Counted from the first letter of the stretch, positions 1 through 7,995 are shown. The stretch: 64,000 nt of DNA from Streptomyces sp. HNM0575 (GCF_012726265.1 NZ_JAASAG010000003.1:62001-126000), one strand, 5' to 3'. Notes: generated by a model from the sequence alone, not told the origin. A program made the numbers and translations.

Positions 1-336
1 GAGTCGATGGGCGGCGCCCACCAGGCCTCCGGCGCGACGGGTCACGGCGCGGCGGGCGGCCATCACGGCGCCGCGCCGACGGAGTTGGCGACGATGTCGC
101 TGCACGGCACCGCCCAGCAGACCGTGGCCTGGATCCTGGGCGCCGTCTTCCTGGCCCTGTCGCTGTGGTGGCTGGCCCGGGGACTCGACGCCGCTCGTGG
201 AGCGCTCGGAGCGGCGCCGGTCCCGGCAGGTGGCGGAGGCGGACCGGCCGGCGGGGAGGGACGGGTGTCCGGCGATCTTCTGTGCCACGGAGTGATGGCG
301 CTGGCGATGGCCGTCATGTTCGTACTCGTCACCTGA
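1..336 (+). CDS. His-rich membrane protein, 5' truncated by window edge (DUF5134-like?)
   Basis: The frame is open from base 1 and ends with TGA at 334-336, so the gene probably starts before the window; an internal ATG at 7 would give 109 residues. The visible part starts with a His/Gly/Ala-rich stretch (about residues 4-22), then a membrane segment around residues 40-60 (WILGAVFLALSLWWLARG), a Gly/Pro linker, and a second hydrophobic C-terminal segment (HGVMALAMAVMFVLVT). A His-rich linker between membrane segments and an HGVMALAMAVMF-like end resemble actinobacterial DUF5134 proteins, but that match is from memory. It precedes another His/Met-rich membrane protein, so a shared metal-related role is an inference. 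Confidence 0.6.
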   Translation, partial: ESMGGAHQASGATGHGAAGGHHGAAPTELATMSLHGTAQQTVAWILGAVFLALSLWWLARGLDAARGALGAAPVPAGGGGGPAGGEGRVSGDLLCHGVMALAMAVMFVLVT

Positions 337-373
337 GCCGCGGTGTACGGGCTGGGAGGACTCCCCCTTTCCC

Positions 374-441
374 GTTCACGGTGAACGTCGTTCATGGCGA
401 AGGTCGTTCACGGGCGAACCGTGAACGTCCGTTCATGGCGA
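374..441. promoter_or_regulatory. Duplicated GTTCAC palindromes upstream of the Met/His-rich gene
   Basis: Two similar units lie between the first two genes. Unit one has the palindrome GTTCACGGTGAAC (374-386) followed by GTTCATGGCGA (390-400). Unit two has GTTCACGG (406-413) and CCGTGAAC (419-426) as 8-bp arms around 5 bases, followed again by GTTCATGGCGA (431-441). The spacing and dyads are typical of a repressor operator present twice, about 100 bp before the start at 538. The binding protein is unknown. Confidence 0.45.
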
Positions 442-537
442 GGGCGCGTGGCCCGTGTTCGCAGTTTCTGTCCACACGTGAGCGCTTTTCGGCCTCCCGT
501 TTCCGGCCCGCTGAGCAGGTGCGACGATGAGCGGACC

Positions 538-1293
538 ATGCATGCGGGAAGCGTCCTCAGAGTGCTGCGCGCCGGAGCGTTCGCGGCCGTCTGCGTGGTG
601 CTCGCGGCATTGGGACATGCGATGACGTCCGGACGTGACGTGCCCGGCTGGATGCTCGTCGTCGGCTGGGCCGGGACCGCGGGCGCCGCCTGGTTCCTGA
701 CCGGCAAGGAGCGCGGAGCCCTGCTGGTCGGTGCGCTGACCGTCTTCACACAGGTCTTCCTGCACACGGCGTTCTCGGTCGGCCAGACGTTGAGGGCCCC
801 GATGGCCGCTCCGGCCGGACACGGCCACGGCGCCGGGGAGTCCGCCGGACATGCCGCCTCCCACGGGATGCACGGGATGGATGGAATGCACGGGATGAGT
901 GGGTCGATGTCCGGCCACGCCCACCACATGCAGTCGGCCGTGCACCAGGGCATGGCGGAACACGCGCCGGCGGTGGCGGCGGGCCCGGGTGCGGACGCTC
1001 CGATCGCCCTCCACGCCGGGCACGCCGACTCCGCCGGGATGCTCGCCGCCCACCTCCTCGTGGCGCTCCTCAGCGCGTGGTGGATGTGGGGCGGCGAGCG
1101 TGCCGTCTTCCAGCTACTGCGCGCCGCGTCCGCGCGGTTCTTCGCGCCACTCGTCTTCGCCCTCGCACCCTCCCTGCCGGCTCCGATTCCCGTACTGCGA
1201 GTGGAGCGGTGGGGACAGCGGCGCGCACCGCGGCAGTTGTTCCTGAGCCACGTCATCTGGCTGAGAGGTCCACCGGCAGGACCGGCTGTCTGA
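538..1293 (+). CDS. Met/His-rich integral membrane protein, possibly copper related
   Basis: 251 residues from the ATG at 538; the frame is open further upstream but that part covers the palindromic operator region. Three hydrophobic segments lie in the first ~90 residues (RAGAFAAVCVVLAALG; MLVVGWAGTAGAAWFL; ALLVGALTVFTQVFL). A long loop follows that is very rich in His and Met, with repeated HGM/DGM motifs around residues 105-130, then a fourth membrane segment near residue 180 (AHLLVALLSAWWMW). Met/His clusters of this type bind copper in other proteins; that function here is inference. No conserved enzyme motif is visible. The neighbour upstream is also a His-rich membrane protein, and an ECF sigma/anti-sigma pair follows. 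Confidence 0.75.
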   Translation: MHAGSVLRVLRAGAFAAVCVVLAALGHAMTSGRDVPGWMLVVGWAGTAGAAWFLTGKERGALLVGALTVFTQVFLHTAFSVGQTLRAPMAAPAGHGHGAGESAGHAASHGMHGMDGMHGMSGSMSGHAHHMQSAVHQGMAEHAPAVAAGPGADAPIALHAGHADSAGMLAAHLLVALLSAWWMWGGERAVFQLLRAASARFFAPLVFALAPSLPAPIPVLRVERWGQRRAPRQLFLSHVIWLRGPPAGPAV

Positions 1294-1481
1294 CGACAGC
1301 ACGGCCGTAAGCCCCTGCCGGTGCCTGCATGCAGTAAGGCGCCGGCACACCGGGACCGTTCACCGGCTCGCCGCCACCGGCAGCCGGATCACCTGAAGGA
1401 CCTCAGACGATGACCCCTGCGCATACGCGGGCGCCCGGAGATCGCGGCGCCCCGCCGGGCACGGCACAGAAACAGATCCGT

Positions 1482-1778
1482 TCAGCAGGCCTCTCGGCCC
1501 GAACTCCCCGAACTCCCCGAACTCCCCGAATTCCCCGAACTCCCAGAAACCGTACCGAAGTTGTCGGAGTCCGCCCGCGGAGCGTCCCCCGCGGACTCGG
1601 CACCGCCCACGCTCCCGCCGTCGACGGCCCGTTGCAGACGGAGCGCCCCGGCCTCCCACGCACGGCAGCCGGCGCATTCCGCGAGGTGCTCACGCAGCCT
1701 TCGCCCGGTGACACCCGGAGGCAGCTCCTCCGCGTCGAGCCGGGCGGAGAGCGCGGTACGGGCGCGGGAGCAGAGCAT
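1482..1778 (-). CDS. Zinc-binding (zf-HC2) anti-sigma-like protein
   Basis: Taken from the ATG at 1778 this is 98 residues. It contains the zf-HC2/ZAS signature: Cys3 and then His31-x3-Cys35-x2-Cys38 (HLAECAGC). An upstream in-frame start at 1841 would overlap the divergent sigma gene by 14 bp and adds only a poorly conserved leader, so 1778 is preferred. The protein is short and has no membrane segment, as expected of a soluble ZAS anti-sigma factor. Its C-terminal tail is a Ser/Gly repeat encoded by five 9-bp units. Divergent pairing with the ECF sigma gene at 1828 suggests they act together; the signal is unknown. Confidence 0.7.
   Translation of the reverse strand: MLCSRARTALSARLDAEELPPGVTGRRLREHLAECAGCRAWEAGALRLQRAVDGGSVGGAESAGDAPRADSDNFGTVSGSSGNSGSSGSSGSSGREAC
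1501..1545. repeat. Five tandem 9-bp units (GAACTCCCC) in the 3' end of the anti-sigma gene
   Basis: Units are at 1501-1509, 1510-1518, 1519-1527, 1528-1536 (one change) and 1537-1545 (last base changed). On the coding (minus) strand they give a Ser-Gly-Ser tail. Because the unit is a multiple of three, copy number can vary without changing frame. Confidence 0.85.
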
Positions 1779-1827
1779 GCGCCCATCCTCTCCGATCCGT
1801 ACGAACGGCGGGGATGGGAGCCGCGGC

Positions 1828-2469
1828 ATGGCTGACGACACGGAGGCGACCGCGTTCGCGCTGGCCGCCCGCGCCGGAGACGAGGAGGCCGCGCAGCAGT
1901 TCGTCCGGGCGACGCAGCTCGACGTGCGCCGGTTCGTGACGCACCTCAGCGGCGACGCCCAGGCCGCCGACGACCTGGTGCAGGAGACCTATCTGCGGGC
2001 GCTGCGGAGTCTGCCGGGGTTCGAGGGCAGGTCCTCGGCCCGTACGTGGCTGCTCACCATCGCCCGGCGGGCCGTGGCCGACCGCATCCGCGCCGGCTCA
2101 TGCCGTCCCCGTCTCGCGGGTACGGACGACTGGGAGTCGGCGCTGGAGAGGGTGCAGCCGCGTGATCTGCCCGGGTTCGAGGAGGGGATCGCACTGAGCG
2201 AACTGCTGGCCGGGATCGACGGCCGGCGGCGCGAGGCGTTCGTCCTCACCCAACTCCTCGGACTGTCCTACGCCCAGGCGGCGGCGGTGCTCGGATGCCC
2301 GCTGGGGACCGTGCGCTCCCGGGTCGCCAGGGCGCGCGAGAGCCTGATCTCCTTGCTGGAAGAGGCGGAGCGGGACCGGTCGCCCGGGGACGGGAGCGTC
2401 ACGGCCCGGACCGGACCGTACGCGGAACCGGATGACTGCCGGGCCGCCTTGGCGGGCTCGGCGGCGTGA
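1828..2469 (+). CDS. ECF-type RNA polymerase sigma factor
   Basis: 213 residues from the ATG at 1828. Sigma region 2 lies at about residues 27-90, with the core DDLVQETYLRALR and the RTWLLTIARR stretch that contacts the -10 element. Region 4 lies at about 133-185, with the helix-turn-helix LGLSYAQAAAVLGCPLGTVRSR. There is no region 1 or 3, as expected for the ECF group. It is transcribed away from the zf-HC2 protein at 1482-1778, a common divergent arrangement of sigma and anti-sigma factors. The Met/His-rich membrane proteins just upstream may be targets, but this is only positional inference. Confidence 0.88.
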   Translation: MADDTEATAFALAARAGDEEAAQQFVRATQLDVRRFVTHLSGDAQAADDLVQETYLRALRSLPGFEGRSSARTWLLTIARRAVADRIRAGSCRPRLAGTDDWESALERVQPRDLPGFEEGIALSELLAGIDGRRREAFVLTQLLGLSYAQAAAVLGCPLGTVRSRVARARESLISLLEEAERDRSPGDGSVTARTGPYAEPDDCRAALAGSAA

Positions 2470-2636
2470 CGGGAGGGCGGCGGTCCTTGAACGCGCTGTC
2501 GCGTGCTCAGGGGCCGCCGCCTCTGCTCTCCGCGGGAGCGGCACCCACCTCTAACCCCCGGCTGCCCATGTCCGTCGCCCGTGGCCGACGACGGGAACCC
2601 GCAGCGGTCACAGGCTCCGCTCGGTAGTGTCGCCGC

Positions 2637-3002
2637 ATGGTGCAGAGCAACGCCGAAAGCGTCGACGCGTACCTTGCCGAAGCGGGGGAGGAGCGGCGAG
2701 CGGCGCTGCACCGGTTGCGGGAGCTGTGCCGCGAGGAGCTGGACGGATTCACCGAGGTGATGGCGTACGGCATGCCCGCCTATGAACGGGACGGGAAGAG
2801 CGAGGTCGCCTTCGCCGGTCAGAAGCAGTACATCTCCTTCTACCTCTTGCGCAGCGATGTCCGCGCGGCCTTCGCCGAGCGGCTCGCCGGGCACGACATG
2901 GGCAAGGGCTGTCTGCGGTTCAAGAGGCCCGAGTCGATCGACTTCGACCTCGTACGTGATCTGCTCAGGGCCACTGCGGCAGAGCCGGGGAAGATCTGCT
3001 GA
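2637..3002 (+). CDS. DUF1801 family protein (YdhG-like)
   Basis: 121 residues, near the usual length of the DUF1801 family. Family features visible are the N-terminal VDAYLAEAGEERRAALHRLR, the central VMAYGMPAYERDGK and the C-terminal GCLRFKRPESIDFDLVRDLL. Members include the Bacillus YdhG type, sometimes described as iron chaperones, but the biochemical role is not settled. It stands alone, 167 bp after the sigma factor gene and convergent with the TetR gene that follows. Confidence 0.8.
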   Translation: MVQSNAESVDAYLAEAGEERRAALHRLRELCREELDGFTEVMAYGMPAYERDGKSEVAFAGQKQYISFYLLRSDVRAAFAERLAGHDMGKGCLRFKRPESIDFDLVRDLLRATAAEPGKIC

Positions 3003-3046
3003 CCGCCGGGAACCGCCGGCCCCGCAGGCCCCGTCGGGCGACGCGC

Positions 3047-3775
3047 CTACGGTCTCCGGCCGCCCTTGCGGCTGCGGCTCCGGCCCTGTCCTGACGTGCG
3101 CGGCTGTCCCCGCCGTTCCGTGGCCCGCGCCGCGGCCGGTGACAGCAGCTGCGCGACGAGGAGCCCGGCGAGCCAGGTCTCGTAGGCGTCGTCGGTCCAT
3201 CCGCAGTCGTCGACGCAGCTGAGGTAGAGCTGTGGGCCGGTCAGCACGAAGGCGCGGTCGACGGCCTCCCGCGCGGGCAGCCCCGGCGGCAGGGCGTCCT
3301 CGTCCCGCAGGGAATCGATCAGCTCCGACAGGGAGCGGCGGCGGCGCCGGTTCCCCTCCTCGTGCAGCTCTGTCACGGCCGGGTCGCCGGCGCCCCGGTA
3401 CGCGGCCCGGATCAGCCCGGCTCCGCAGGAGTACAGGTGCCGGCTCCACTGCGCGAAGACGGTGAGCCGCGCGGCGGGGCCGATGCCGGAGTGCAGTCGG
3501 GCTCGCCACTCCTCGGCGCCGGCCCGTGCCTCCAGCCCGCTGAGCAGTCTGCGCAGCAGGCCCGCCTTCGACCCGAAGGCCGCGTACACCGTCGGCTGGG
3601 CGACTCCGGCGCGCTCCGCGATGGCCGCCACGGAGGTCTCCGCCAGCCCCCGTTCCGTGAACAGCTCCTCCGCGGCCGTGAGGATCGCGCGGCGCGTCCG
3701 GGCCGCGCGCTCGGCCCGGCTCGGCGACTCGTACTTCCGGCGGGGGCTTCGTGGAATGTCGCGGCGTGCTGACAC
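3047..3775 (-). CDS. TetR/AcrR family transcriptional regulator
   Basis: 242 residues from the GTG at 3775; the frame stays open upstream but there it overlaps the divergent hydrolase. The N-terminal TetR helix-turn-helix is at about residues 18-64: RRAILTAAEELFTERGLAET, then VAAIAERAGVAQPTVYAAFG. The C-terminal two thirds are the variable ligand-binding helices (residues 70-210) and end in an Arg/Gly/Ser-rich tail. It is divergent from the isochorismatase-like gene at 3827 with only about 50 bp between starts, so it most likely controls that gene and the following acetyltransferase, and itself. Confidence 0.88.
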   Translation of the reverse strand: MSARRDIPRSPRRKYESPSRAERAARTRRAILTAAEELFTERGLAETSVAAIAERAGVAQPTVYAAFGSKAGLLRRLLSGLEARAGAEEWRARLHSGIGPAARLTVFAQWSRHLYSCGAGLIRAAYRGAGDPAVTELHEEGNRRRRRSLSELIDSLRDEDALPPGLPAREAVDRAFVLTGPQLYLSCVDDCGWTDDAYETWLAGLLVAQLLSPAAARATERRGQPRTSGQGRSRSRKGGRRP

Positions 3776-3826
3776 GTTCCCAGAGTATTGGATGTAGTCG
3801 GCTATAACGAATAGGGGTGGTCGGTG
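3776..3826. promoter_or_regulatory. Divergent promoter/operator between TetR and isochorismatase-like genes
   Basis: This short gap is noticeably AT-rich against its surroundings. A -10-like TATAAC is at 3803-3808 for the plus strand, and an imperfect dyad runs from TATTGGAT (3785-3792) to ACGAATA. The usual TetR arrangement would place the operator here. The site assignment is weak; the regulatory role of the gap follows mainly from gene layout. Confidence 0.4.
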
Positions 3827-4435
3827 ATGGCACGGACGGTCCTCGCCGCGGGCGGCTCTCCGGCTTCCGCGCTGATCGTGGTGGACATGCAGAACGGCTT
3901 CATCGCCCCGTACCGCGGTGCCGGTGTGGAAGGCGCCCGGTCGGTGCTCACGGCCGTCAACCGCTGGATCTCCCATGCGCACGAGCGGAGTTGGCCGGTC
4001 TTCCTCACCCGTGACATCGATCCGTTCGGCTCCTCCGGGCCCGGGGCGCGGCACGACGTCGCTCTCCATCCCGGACTCGACGCGCGGGGGACGGTCGTCG
4101 ACAAGGGACCCGGCTCACGGGCGGGCTTCTCCGGCTTCGTCCTCGCCTCCACCGCCACGGAGGGCCCGGGAGCGCCCGGCGGCGGCGGTCTCAGCGAGCT
4201 GGCGGGGCTGTTGCTGCGCGAAGGCGTCGAGGACGTGGTCACGGTCGGTCTCGCAGCCGACGTGTGCGTCTCGGCGACCGCGCTCGACGCGCGGCGGCTG
4301 GGCTACCGGGTGACCCTGGACCTCGATGCGACGGCGTTCGTGCACGCGCATCCCGACGGCGACGAGGCAGCGGTGGCCGCTCTCGCCGGGGCGGGAGTGA
4401 CCGTACTCGGCGGGGGGCCCGAGGAGGCGCCATGA
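3827..4435 (+). CDS. Isochorismatase/nicotinamidase-like cysteine hydrolase
   Basis: 202 residues from the ATG at 3827, preceded by an AGGGG ribosome site. The cysteine hydrolase triad is visible: Asp20 (VVDMQNGF), Lys93 (VDKGPGSRAGFSGF) and Cys147 (ADVCVSATALDA). The ADVCVSATALDARRLGY block resembles nicotinamidases, but the metal-binding motif DxH after the second strand is not evident (TRDIDPFGSS), so the substrate is open. Its last 4 bp overlap the start of the arylamine N-acetyltransferase (ATGA), which implies translational coupling and a shared operon under the divergent TetR protein. Confidence 0.85.
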   Translation: MARTVLAAGGSPASALIVVDMQNGFIAPYRGAGVEGARSVLTAVNRWISHAHERSWPVFLTRDIDPFGSSGPGARHDVALHPGLDARGTVVDKGPGSRAGFSGFVLASTATEGPGAPGGGGLSELAGLLLREGVEDVVTVGLAADVCVSATALDARRLGYRVTLDLDATAFVHAHPDGDEAAVAALAGAGVTVLGGGPEEAP

Positions 4436-5256
4436 CCGGCGAGTGGCAGACGGACGCCCTGGACCTGAAGGGCTATCTCGCCCGGATCGGCGAGGAGAGC
4501 GGGCCTGCGTCCGGGGCGACTCTGGAGCGGCTGCACCGGGCCCACGTGGCGGCGATACCGTTCGAGAACCTCGATCTCGTACTCGGCCGCGGTGTGAGCG
4601 TGGATCTCGAAAGCGTCGAGGCGAAGCTGGTCCACCGCGGCCGCGGCGGCTACTGCTACGAGCACGCGGTGCTCTTCGCCGCGGCGCTGGAACGCCTCGG
4701 CTTCGGCGTCGACCGCCTGCTCGCCCGCATCGGCCACCGTCCCGAGCGGCCACGGCCCCGTACGCACATGGCCCTGCACGTGACCGCGCCCGGCGGCGAA
4801 TGGCTCGCCGACGTCGGCTTCGGTGCGGGGGTGCCGGCGCCCGTCCCGTGGGACGGCCGCGAACATCCGCAGGACGGCTGGGAGTACCGACTGGTCACGG
4901 ACCGCACCGGCACCCGGCAGCTACAGGAGAGGGGCACCGGGAAGGCCGGGGAGTGGTCCGCGCTCCACAGCTTCACCGACGAACCCCAGCACGCCTCGGA
5001 CGTGGAGATGGCCAACCACTACACCGCGACCCATCCCGGTTCGCCGTTCCTCGGCCGTGTGGTGGTCATGCAGCGCGCGGACCACCGGCGCACCCGCCTG
5101 CTCGGGCGGACGCTGGAGACGAGCCGTCCGGACGGCTCGAAGGACGAGCGCGAGCTCGCGGACGGCGAACTGCCCGGTGTGCTGGGCGGGTTGTTCGGCA
5201 TCCCGCTCTCCGAGGCGGAGCTGTCGGCTCTCGCGGCACGGCTCCCGCCGGGATGA
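4432..5256 (+). CDS. Arylamine N-acetyltransferase
   Basis: 274 residues, the normal length for bacterial NATs. The enzyme moves acetyl from acetyl-CoA to aromatic amines and hydrazines through a Cys-His-Asp triad, all present: Cys75 (RGGYCYEH), His112 (RTHMALHV) and Asp127 (LADVGFG). The N-terminal IPFENLDLVLGR block is also characteristic. The start at 4432 overlaps the preceding hydrolase stop by 4 bp. Pairing with an isochorismatase-like hydrolase and a TetR repressor suggests a small detoxification operon for aromatic amines or amides (inference). Confidence 0.93.
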   Translation: MTGEWQTDALDLKGYLARIGEESGPASGATLERLHRAHVAAIPFENLDLVLGRGVSVDLESVEAKLVHRGRGGYCYEHAVLFAAALERLGFGVDRLLARIGHRPERPRPRTHMALHVTAPGGEWLADVGFGAGVPAPVPWDGREHPQDGWEYRLVTDRTGTRQLQERGTGKAGEWSALHSFTDEPQHASDVEMANHYTATHPGSPFLGRVVVMQRADHRRTRLLGRTLETSRPDGSKDERELADGELPGVLGGLFGIPLSEAELSALAARLPPG

Positions 5257-5407
5257 GTGCACCGAGGGGCGCGGGGTACGGGCGGGGCGGGCGCGGGGTA
5301 CGGACGGGGCGGTCCAAGGGCTTCTGGGCACCGGCCCGTGCGAGCACAATTCGAGAGCGGAATTCCGTGGACCCCGTCCCCGTACGACGACACAGGAGCG
5401 AGCGACG

Positions 5408-6022
5408 ATGAACCGTTTCGAGAAGGGGGTGCACGACTGCATGGTCCCGACCGCCGAGCTTCTCGAGCAGACGGCCAAGCCCCTGCACCGGGCGATCCTG
5501 CTCAACTGGTGGCGGCACGTGCACCTGGAGGGTTCCGGCCAGTTCGACAAGATCGTGGCGTCGGACATGATGGTCGACGACCCCGTCTACCGGGTCACTT
5601 GGGGAGCCGATCCGGCGGTCATCGAGGGCAAGGAGGGCGTCCTCGGCTTCTACAACAGCGTTGCCGAGACGGTGCTCTGGAACTCCGACGACCGCATCGC
5701 CGTCGCCGACTGGGGCGTGGCCGACGAGCTCACGTTCCACCAACTGGCCCGGGGCGCGGACCTCCAGGCCGTCGGCTATGACGTCCCGGACGAGCGGAAG
5801 CTCTACCACGCCAGCAGCCGGCAGGTCTTCCTGTGGCCCTACGACGAACGGGCGCGGCTCGCCGGCGAGCACCTCTACGAGGACAAGACCAGCCTCCGGT
5901 TCGAGGAGGTCGACCCCGGCGAGGCCATCACCCCGGCACGGGTGCGGGAGATCCACCTGGAGAAGCTGGACGAGCTGGAGGCTGAACGGGGCGAGCGCTT
6001 CTGGGTGTTCGAGGGGGCGTGA
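5408..6022 (+). CDS. SnoaL/NTF2-like fold protein
   Basis: 204 residues from the ATG at 5408, with AGGAG 10 bases upstream. The layout (N-terminal helices with LHRAILLNWWRHVHLEG, then YRVTWGADPAVIEGKEGVLGFY and alternating strands) resembles the SnoaL-like/NTF2 cone fold, whose members act as polyketide cyclases, dehydratases or isomerases. No catalytic residues can be assigned. It has its own 150-bp upstream region and is convergent with the regulator at 6106. A role in the neighbouring catabolic block is possible but not shown. Confidence 0.65.
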   Translation: MNRFEKGVHDCMVPTAELLEQTAKPLHRAILLNWWRHVHLEGSGQFDKIVASDMMVDDPVYRVTWGADPAVIEGKEGVLGFYNSVAETVLWNSDDRIAVADWGVADELTFHQLARGADLQAVGYDVPDERKLYHASSRQVFLWPYDERARLAGEHLYEDKTSLRFEEVDPGEAITPARVREIHLEKLDELEAERGERFWVFEGA

Positions 6023-6070
6023 CGCGGGGGCCGCTCCCGCGGGGCGTGACGCGGGGGGCCGCTCCCGCGG
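6017..6070. terminator. Duplicated hairpin between convergent genes
   Basis: A 26-27-bp sequence is repeated directly (6017-6042 and 6044-6070), the copies differing by one extra G. Each copy contains the inverted repeat CGCGGG...CCCGCG, so RNA from either strand forms two consecutive strong stems. The stop codon of the SnoaL-like gene (6020-6022) lies inside the first copy. Position between convergent genes supports terminator function. Confidence 0.6.
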
Positions 6071-6105
6071 CGCGCCCGCCGAACCGAGCCGCGCCGCACC
6101 GCGGT

Positions 6106-6864
6106 TCACCAGCCGATGATCTCCGCGTGCAGTGCGGCGTAGTTGCGCTCGAACCCGGCCGAGAGTTCGAGCATGTGCGCGCGCATCAACTCCTCGGCGT
6201 CCGCGCCGTTCCCGTCGAAGATGGCCTGTGCCACGGCCTCGTGCTCGCGGCGGACCTCGGCCCAGCGGGCCGGCGGACGCTCGGCGGCGATCACGCGCTC
6301 CGTGTACACCTCTTTCAGCGCCCGGCCGAAGAGGTCCAGCACGCCGTTGCCCGACATCCCGGCGACGACCCCGTGGAAGTCCTGCACCACCGAGAGATAC
6401 GCCGCCTGGTCGTCGGTGCCCAGTCCCTTGTGGGCTTCCATCGCCTTCGCCAGCTCGGCCAGGCGGTCCTTGTCGCGCCGCTCGGCCGCCAGCCTCGCCA
6501 TCATGGGCTCCATGATCACGCGTGCCTCGACCAGCTCCCAGAAGCGGGTGCGCCCCATCTGAAGGAAGAGCGTCAGCGTGCGGCCGAAGTTGTACGGGTC
6601 GGCCGCACCGACGACCGGTCCGCCGCCCCTGCCGGGCCGCACCCGCACAAGACCGTTGTTCTCCAGGATGCGCAGCGCCTCACGGAGCGTCCCGCGCGCG
6701 ACGCCGTACATCTCCAGCATCGGCGCCTCGCTGGGCAGGCTCGCACCCGCCGGGAGCTGCCTCTCGACGATGTCCTCGACGATCTCCCTGGCCACGAGCT
6801 CGGCCATTTTCGCCGACCGCTGCCGGAACTTCGGCGTCCGCCGGGGTGGGGTGGGCTGCTGCAT
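6106..6864 (-). CDS. GntR family regulator, FadR/FCD subfamily
   Basis: 252 residues. An N-terminal winged helix at about 20-85 (LPSEAPMLEMYGVARGTLREALRILENNGLVRVRPGRGG) is followed by an all-helical FCD ligand domain (about 95-235) with the metal-binding Asp/His positions suggested by EARVIME, VVQDFHGVVAG and REHEAVAQAI. FCD regulators usually sense carboxylic acids or aromatic metabolites and repress the adjacent pathway. It is the last gene of the minus-strand block and has its own promoter region carrying a 14-bp direct repeat. It likely controls the downstream-facing catabolic genes at 7068-10305. Confidence 0.88.
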   Translation of the reverse strand: MQQPTPPRRTPKFRQRSAKMAELVAREIVEDIVERQLPAGASLPSEAPMLEMYGVARGTLREALRILENNGLVRVRPGRGGGPVVGAADPYNFGRTLTLFLQMGRTRFWELVEARVIMEPMMARLAAERRDKDRLAELAKAMEAHKGLGTDDQAAYLSVVQDFHGVVAGMSGNGVLDLFGRALKEVYTERVIAAERPPARWAEVRREHEAVAQAIFDGNGADAEELMRAHMLELSAGFERNYAALHAEIIGW

Positions 6865-6896
6865 GAAATCCCCCTCGGCACGGCCCGGCGGGCCAC

Positions 6897-6924
6897 ATCC
6901 CTGAAAATAGATCCCTGAAAATAG
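6897..6924 (-). promoter_or_regulatory. Perfect 14-bp tandem repeat upstream of the FCD regulator
   Basis: ATCCCTGAAAATAG occurs twice without a gap (6897-6910, 6911-6924), 33 bp before the regulator start at 6864, in an AT-rich island that continues to about 6942. Two identical direct sites one helical turn and a third apart suggest a protein-binding site, probably autoregulatory. The sequence does not fit the GT-N3-AC core of the FadR group. Confidence 0.5.
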
Positions 6925-7019
6925 TTAGCAGAGTTTATCACCCGGCATTCCGCCGCCGGCCTGCTCAGCCCGGCAGCAGGATCGTACGGGCAGCGGACGG
7001 TTTCCCGCGTGGACCCCGT

Positions 7020-7050
7020 GCGGATCCGCATGGACCCCGCGTGGATCCAC
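7020..7050. repeat. Two 10-bp BamHI-centred palindromes in the SDR-regulator gap
   Basis: GCGGATCCGC (7020-7029) and GTGGATCCAC (7041-7050) are perfect palindromes within a run of repeated TGGACCC(C) motifs covering about 7010-7058, just after the short-chain dehydrogenase stop (7068, minus strand). They may form part of its terminator. No function is established. Confidence 0.35.
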
Positions 7051-7067
7051 GTGGACCCTTCCCCGCC

Positions 7068-7907
7068 TCAATTGCCCGCGGGCTGGCTGTACTTGACGGT
7101 GGCGCCCCCGTCCACGACGAGCGTCTGCCCGGTGATGAACGCCGCCAGGTCGGAGGCGAGGAATACCGCGGCGTGCGCGACGTCCTGCGGTTCGGCGATC
7201 CTGCCCAGCGGGATCGCCGCCCGGTAGACGCCGGCCAGCTCTCCCTCCGCCAGATGCCGGCGGCGCGGAGTGCGAGTGGCGCCCGGAGCCACCGTGTTCA
7301 CGCGGACCCCCTGCGGAGCCGCCTCGATGGCCAGGCTCCTGGCGAGCGAGACGAGTCCGGCCTTGGCGGCACCGTAGGCGGCGCGCTGCGGTGAGGAACC
7401 GAGCGCGTTGATGGAGGAGATGAGCACGATGCTGCCGCGCCCCTGGGCGCTCATCGTGCCGAGGACTTCGCGGGTGACGAGGAACTGCTGGTCGAGGTTG
7501 ATCTGGAGCACATCCCTCCAGACCTCGTCCGGCATGGTGGCGACGGGCCCGGGCGGCCCCCCGTGTCCCACGACGCTGACGGCCGCGTCGAGGCTTCCGA
7601 GCGCGTCCGCCACCTCGGCGACGACGCGCCGCACCTGCTCGGCGCTGCGCAGGTCGCACGTGAACGCGGTCGCCGTGCCGGGGCAGTCCTCGACCGCCTC
7701 CGCCGCCTCGGCGGCACGGTCCGGATCGATGTCGACGCAGGCGACATCGGCCCCCAGCCCGGCCAGTACGCGTACGCACGCCAGCCCGATCCCGGGGCCG
7801 ACCCCGAAGACCACGGCACCCGCGCCTACCAGTCCCGGCGCCCAACCTGCGGTCGGCGCGGGCGAGTCGGTGGGTTCGGGCTCGGGTTCGGGTTCGGGTT
7901 CGCTCAT
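7068..7907 (-). CDS. Short-chain dehydrogenase/reductase (SDR)
   Basis: 279 residues; GGAGAGG ribosome site before the ATG at 7907. The nucleotide-binding motif is GVGPGIG (residues 35-41; the classical first Thr is absent) followed by an acidic CVDIDPD end of strand 2, favouring NAD(H). Catalytic residues are Ser164/165, Tyr178 and Lys182 (YGAAK). The C-terminal TGQTLVVDGG is typical. The usual NNAG after strand 4 is replaced by VVGHGG. The first 12 residues are a Glu-Pro repeat. It follows the tautomerase by 88 bp and probably belongs to the same operon, oxidising or reducing an alcohol/ketone intermediate. Confidence 0.88.
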   Translation of the reverse strand: MSEPEPEPEPEPTDSPAPTAGWAPGLVGAGAVVFGVGPGIGLACVRVLAGLGADVACVDIDPDRAAEAAEAVEDCPGTATAFTCDLRSAEQVRRVVAEVADALGSLDAAVSVVGHGGPPGPVATMPDEVWRDVLQINLDQQFLVTREVLGTMSAQGRGSIVLISSINALGSSPQRAAYGAAKAGLVSLARSLAIEAAPQGVRVNTVAPGATRTPRRRHLAEGELAGVYRAAIPLGRIAEPQDVAHAAVFLASDLAAFITGQTLVVDGGATVKYSQPAGN

Positions 7908-7995
7908 GCTGCCTCTCCGGTCCGGGTCCGGGACGGATGCCCGGGGTGCTGCCGGTCGTTGCGGGTCATAGGGCGGGTCATAAGGGAGAGGCCGC

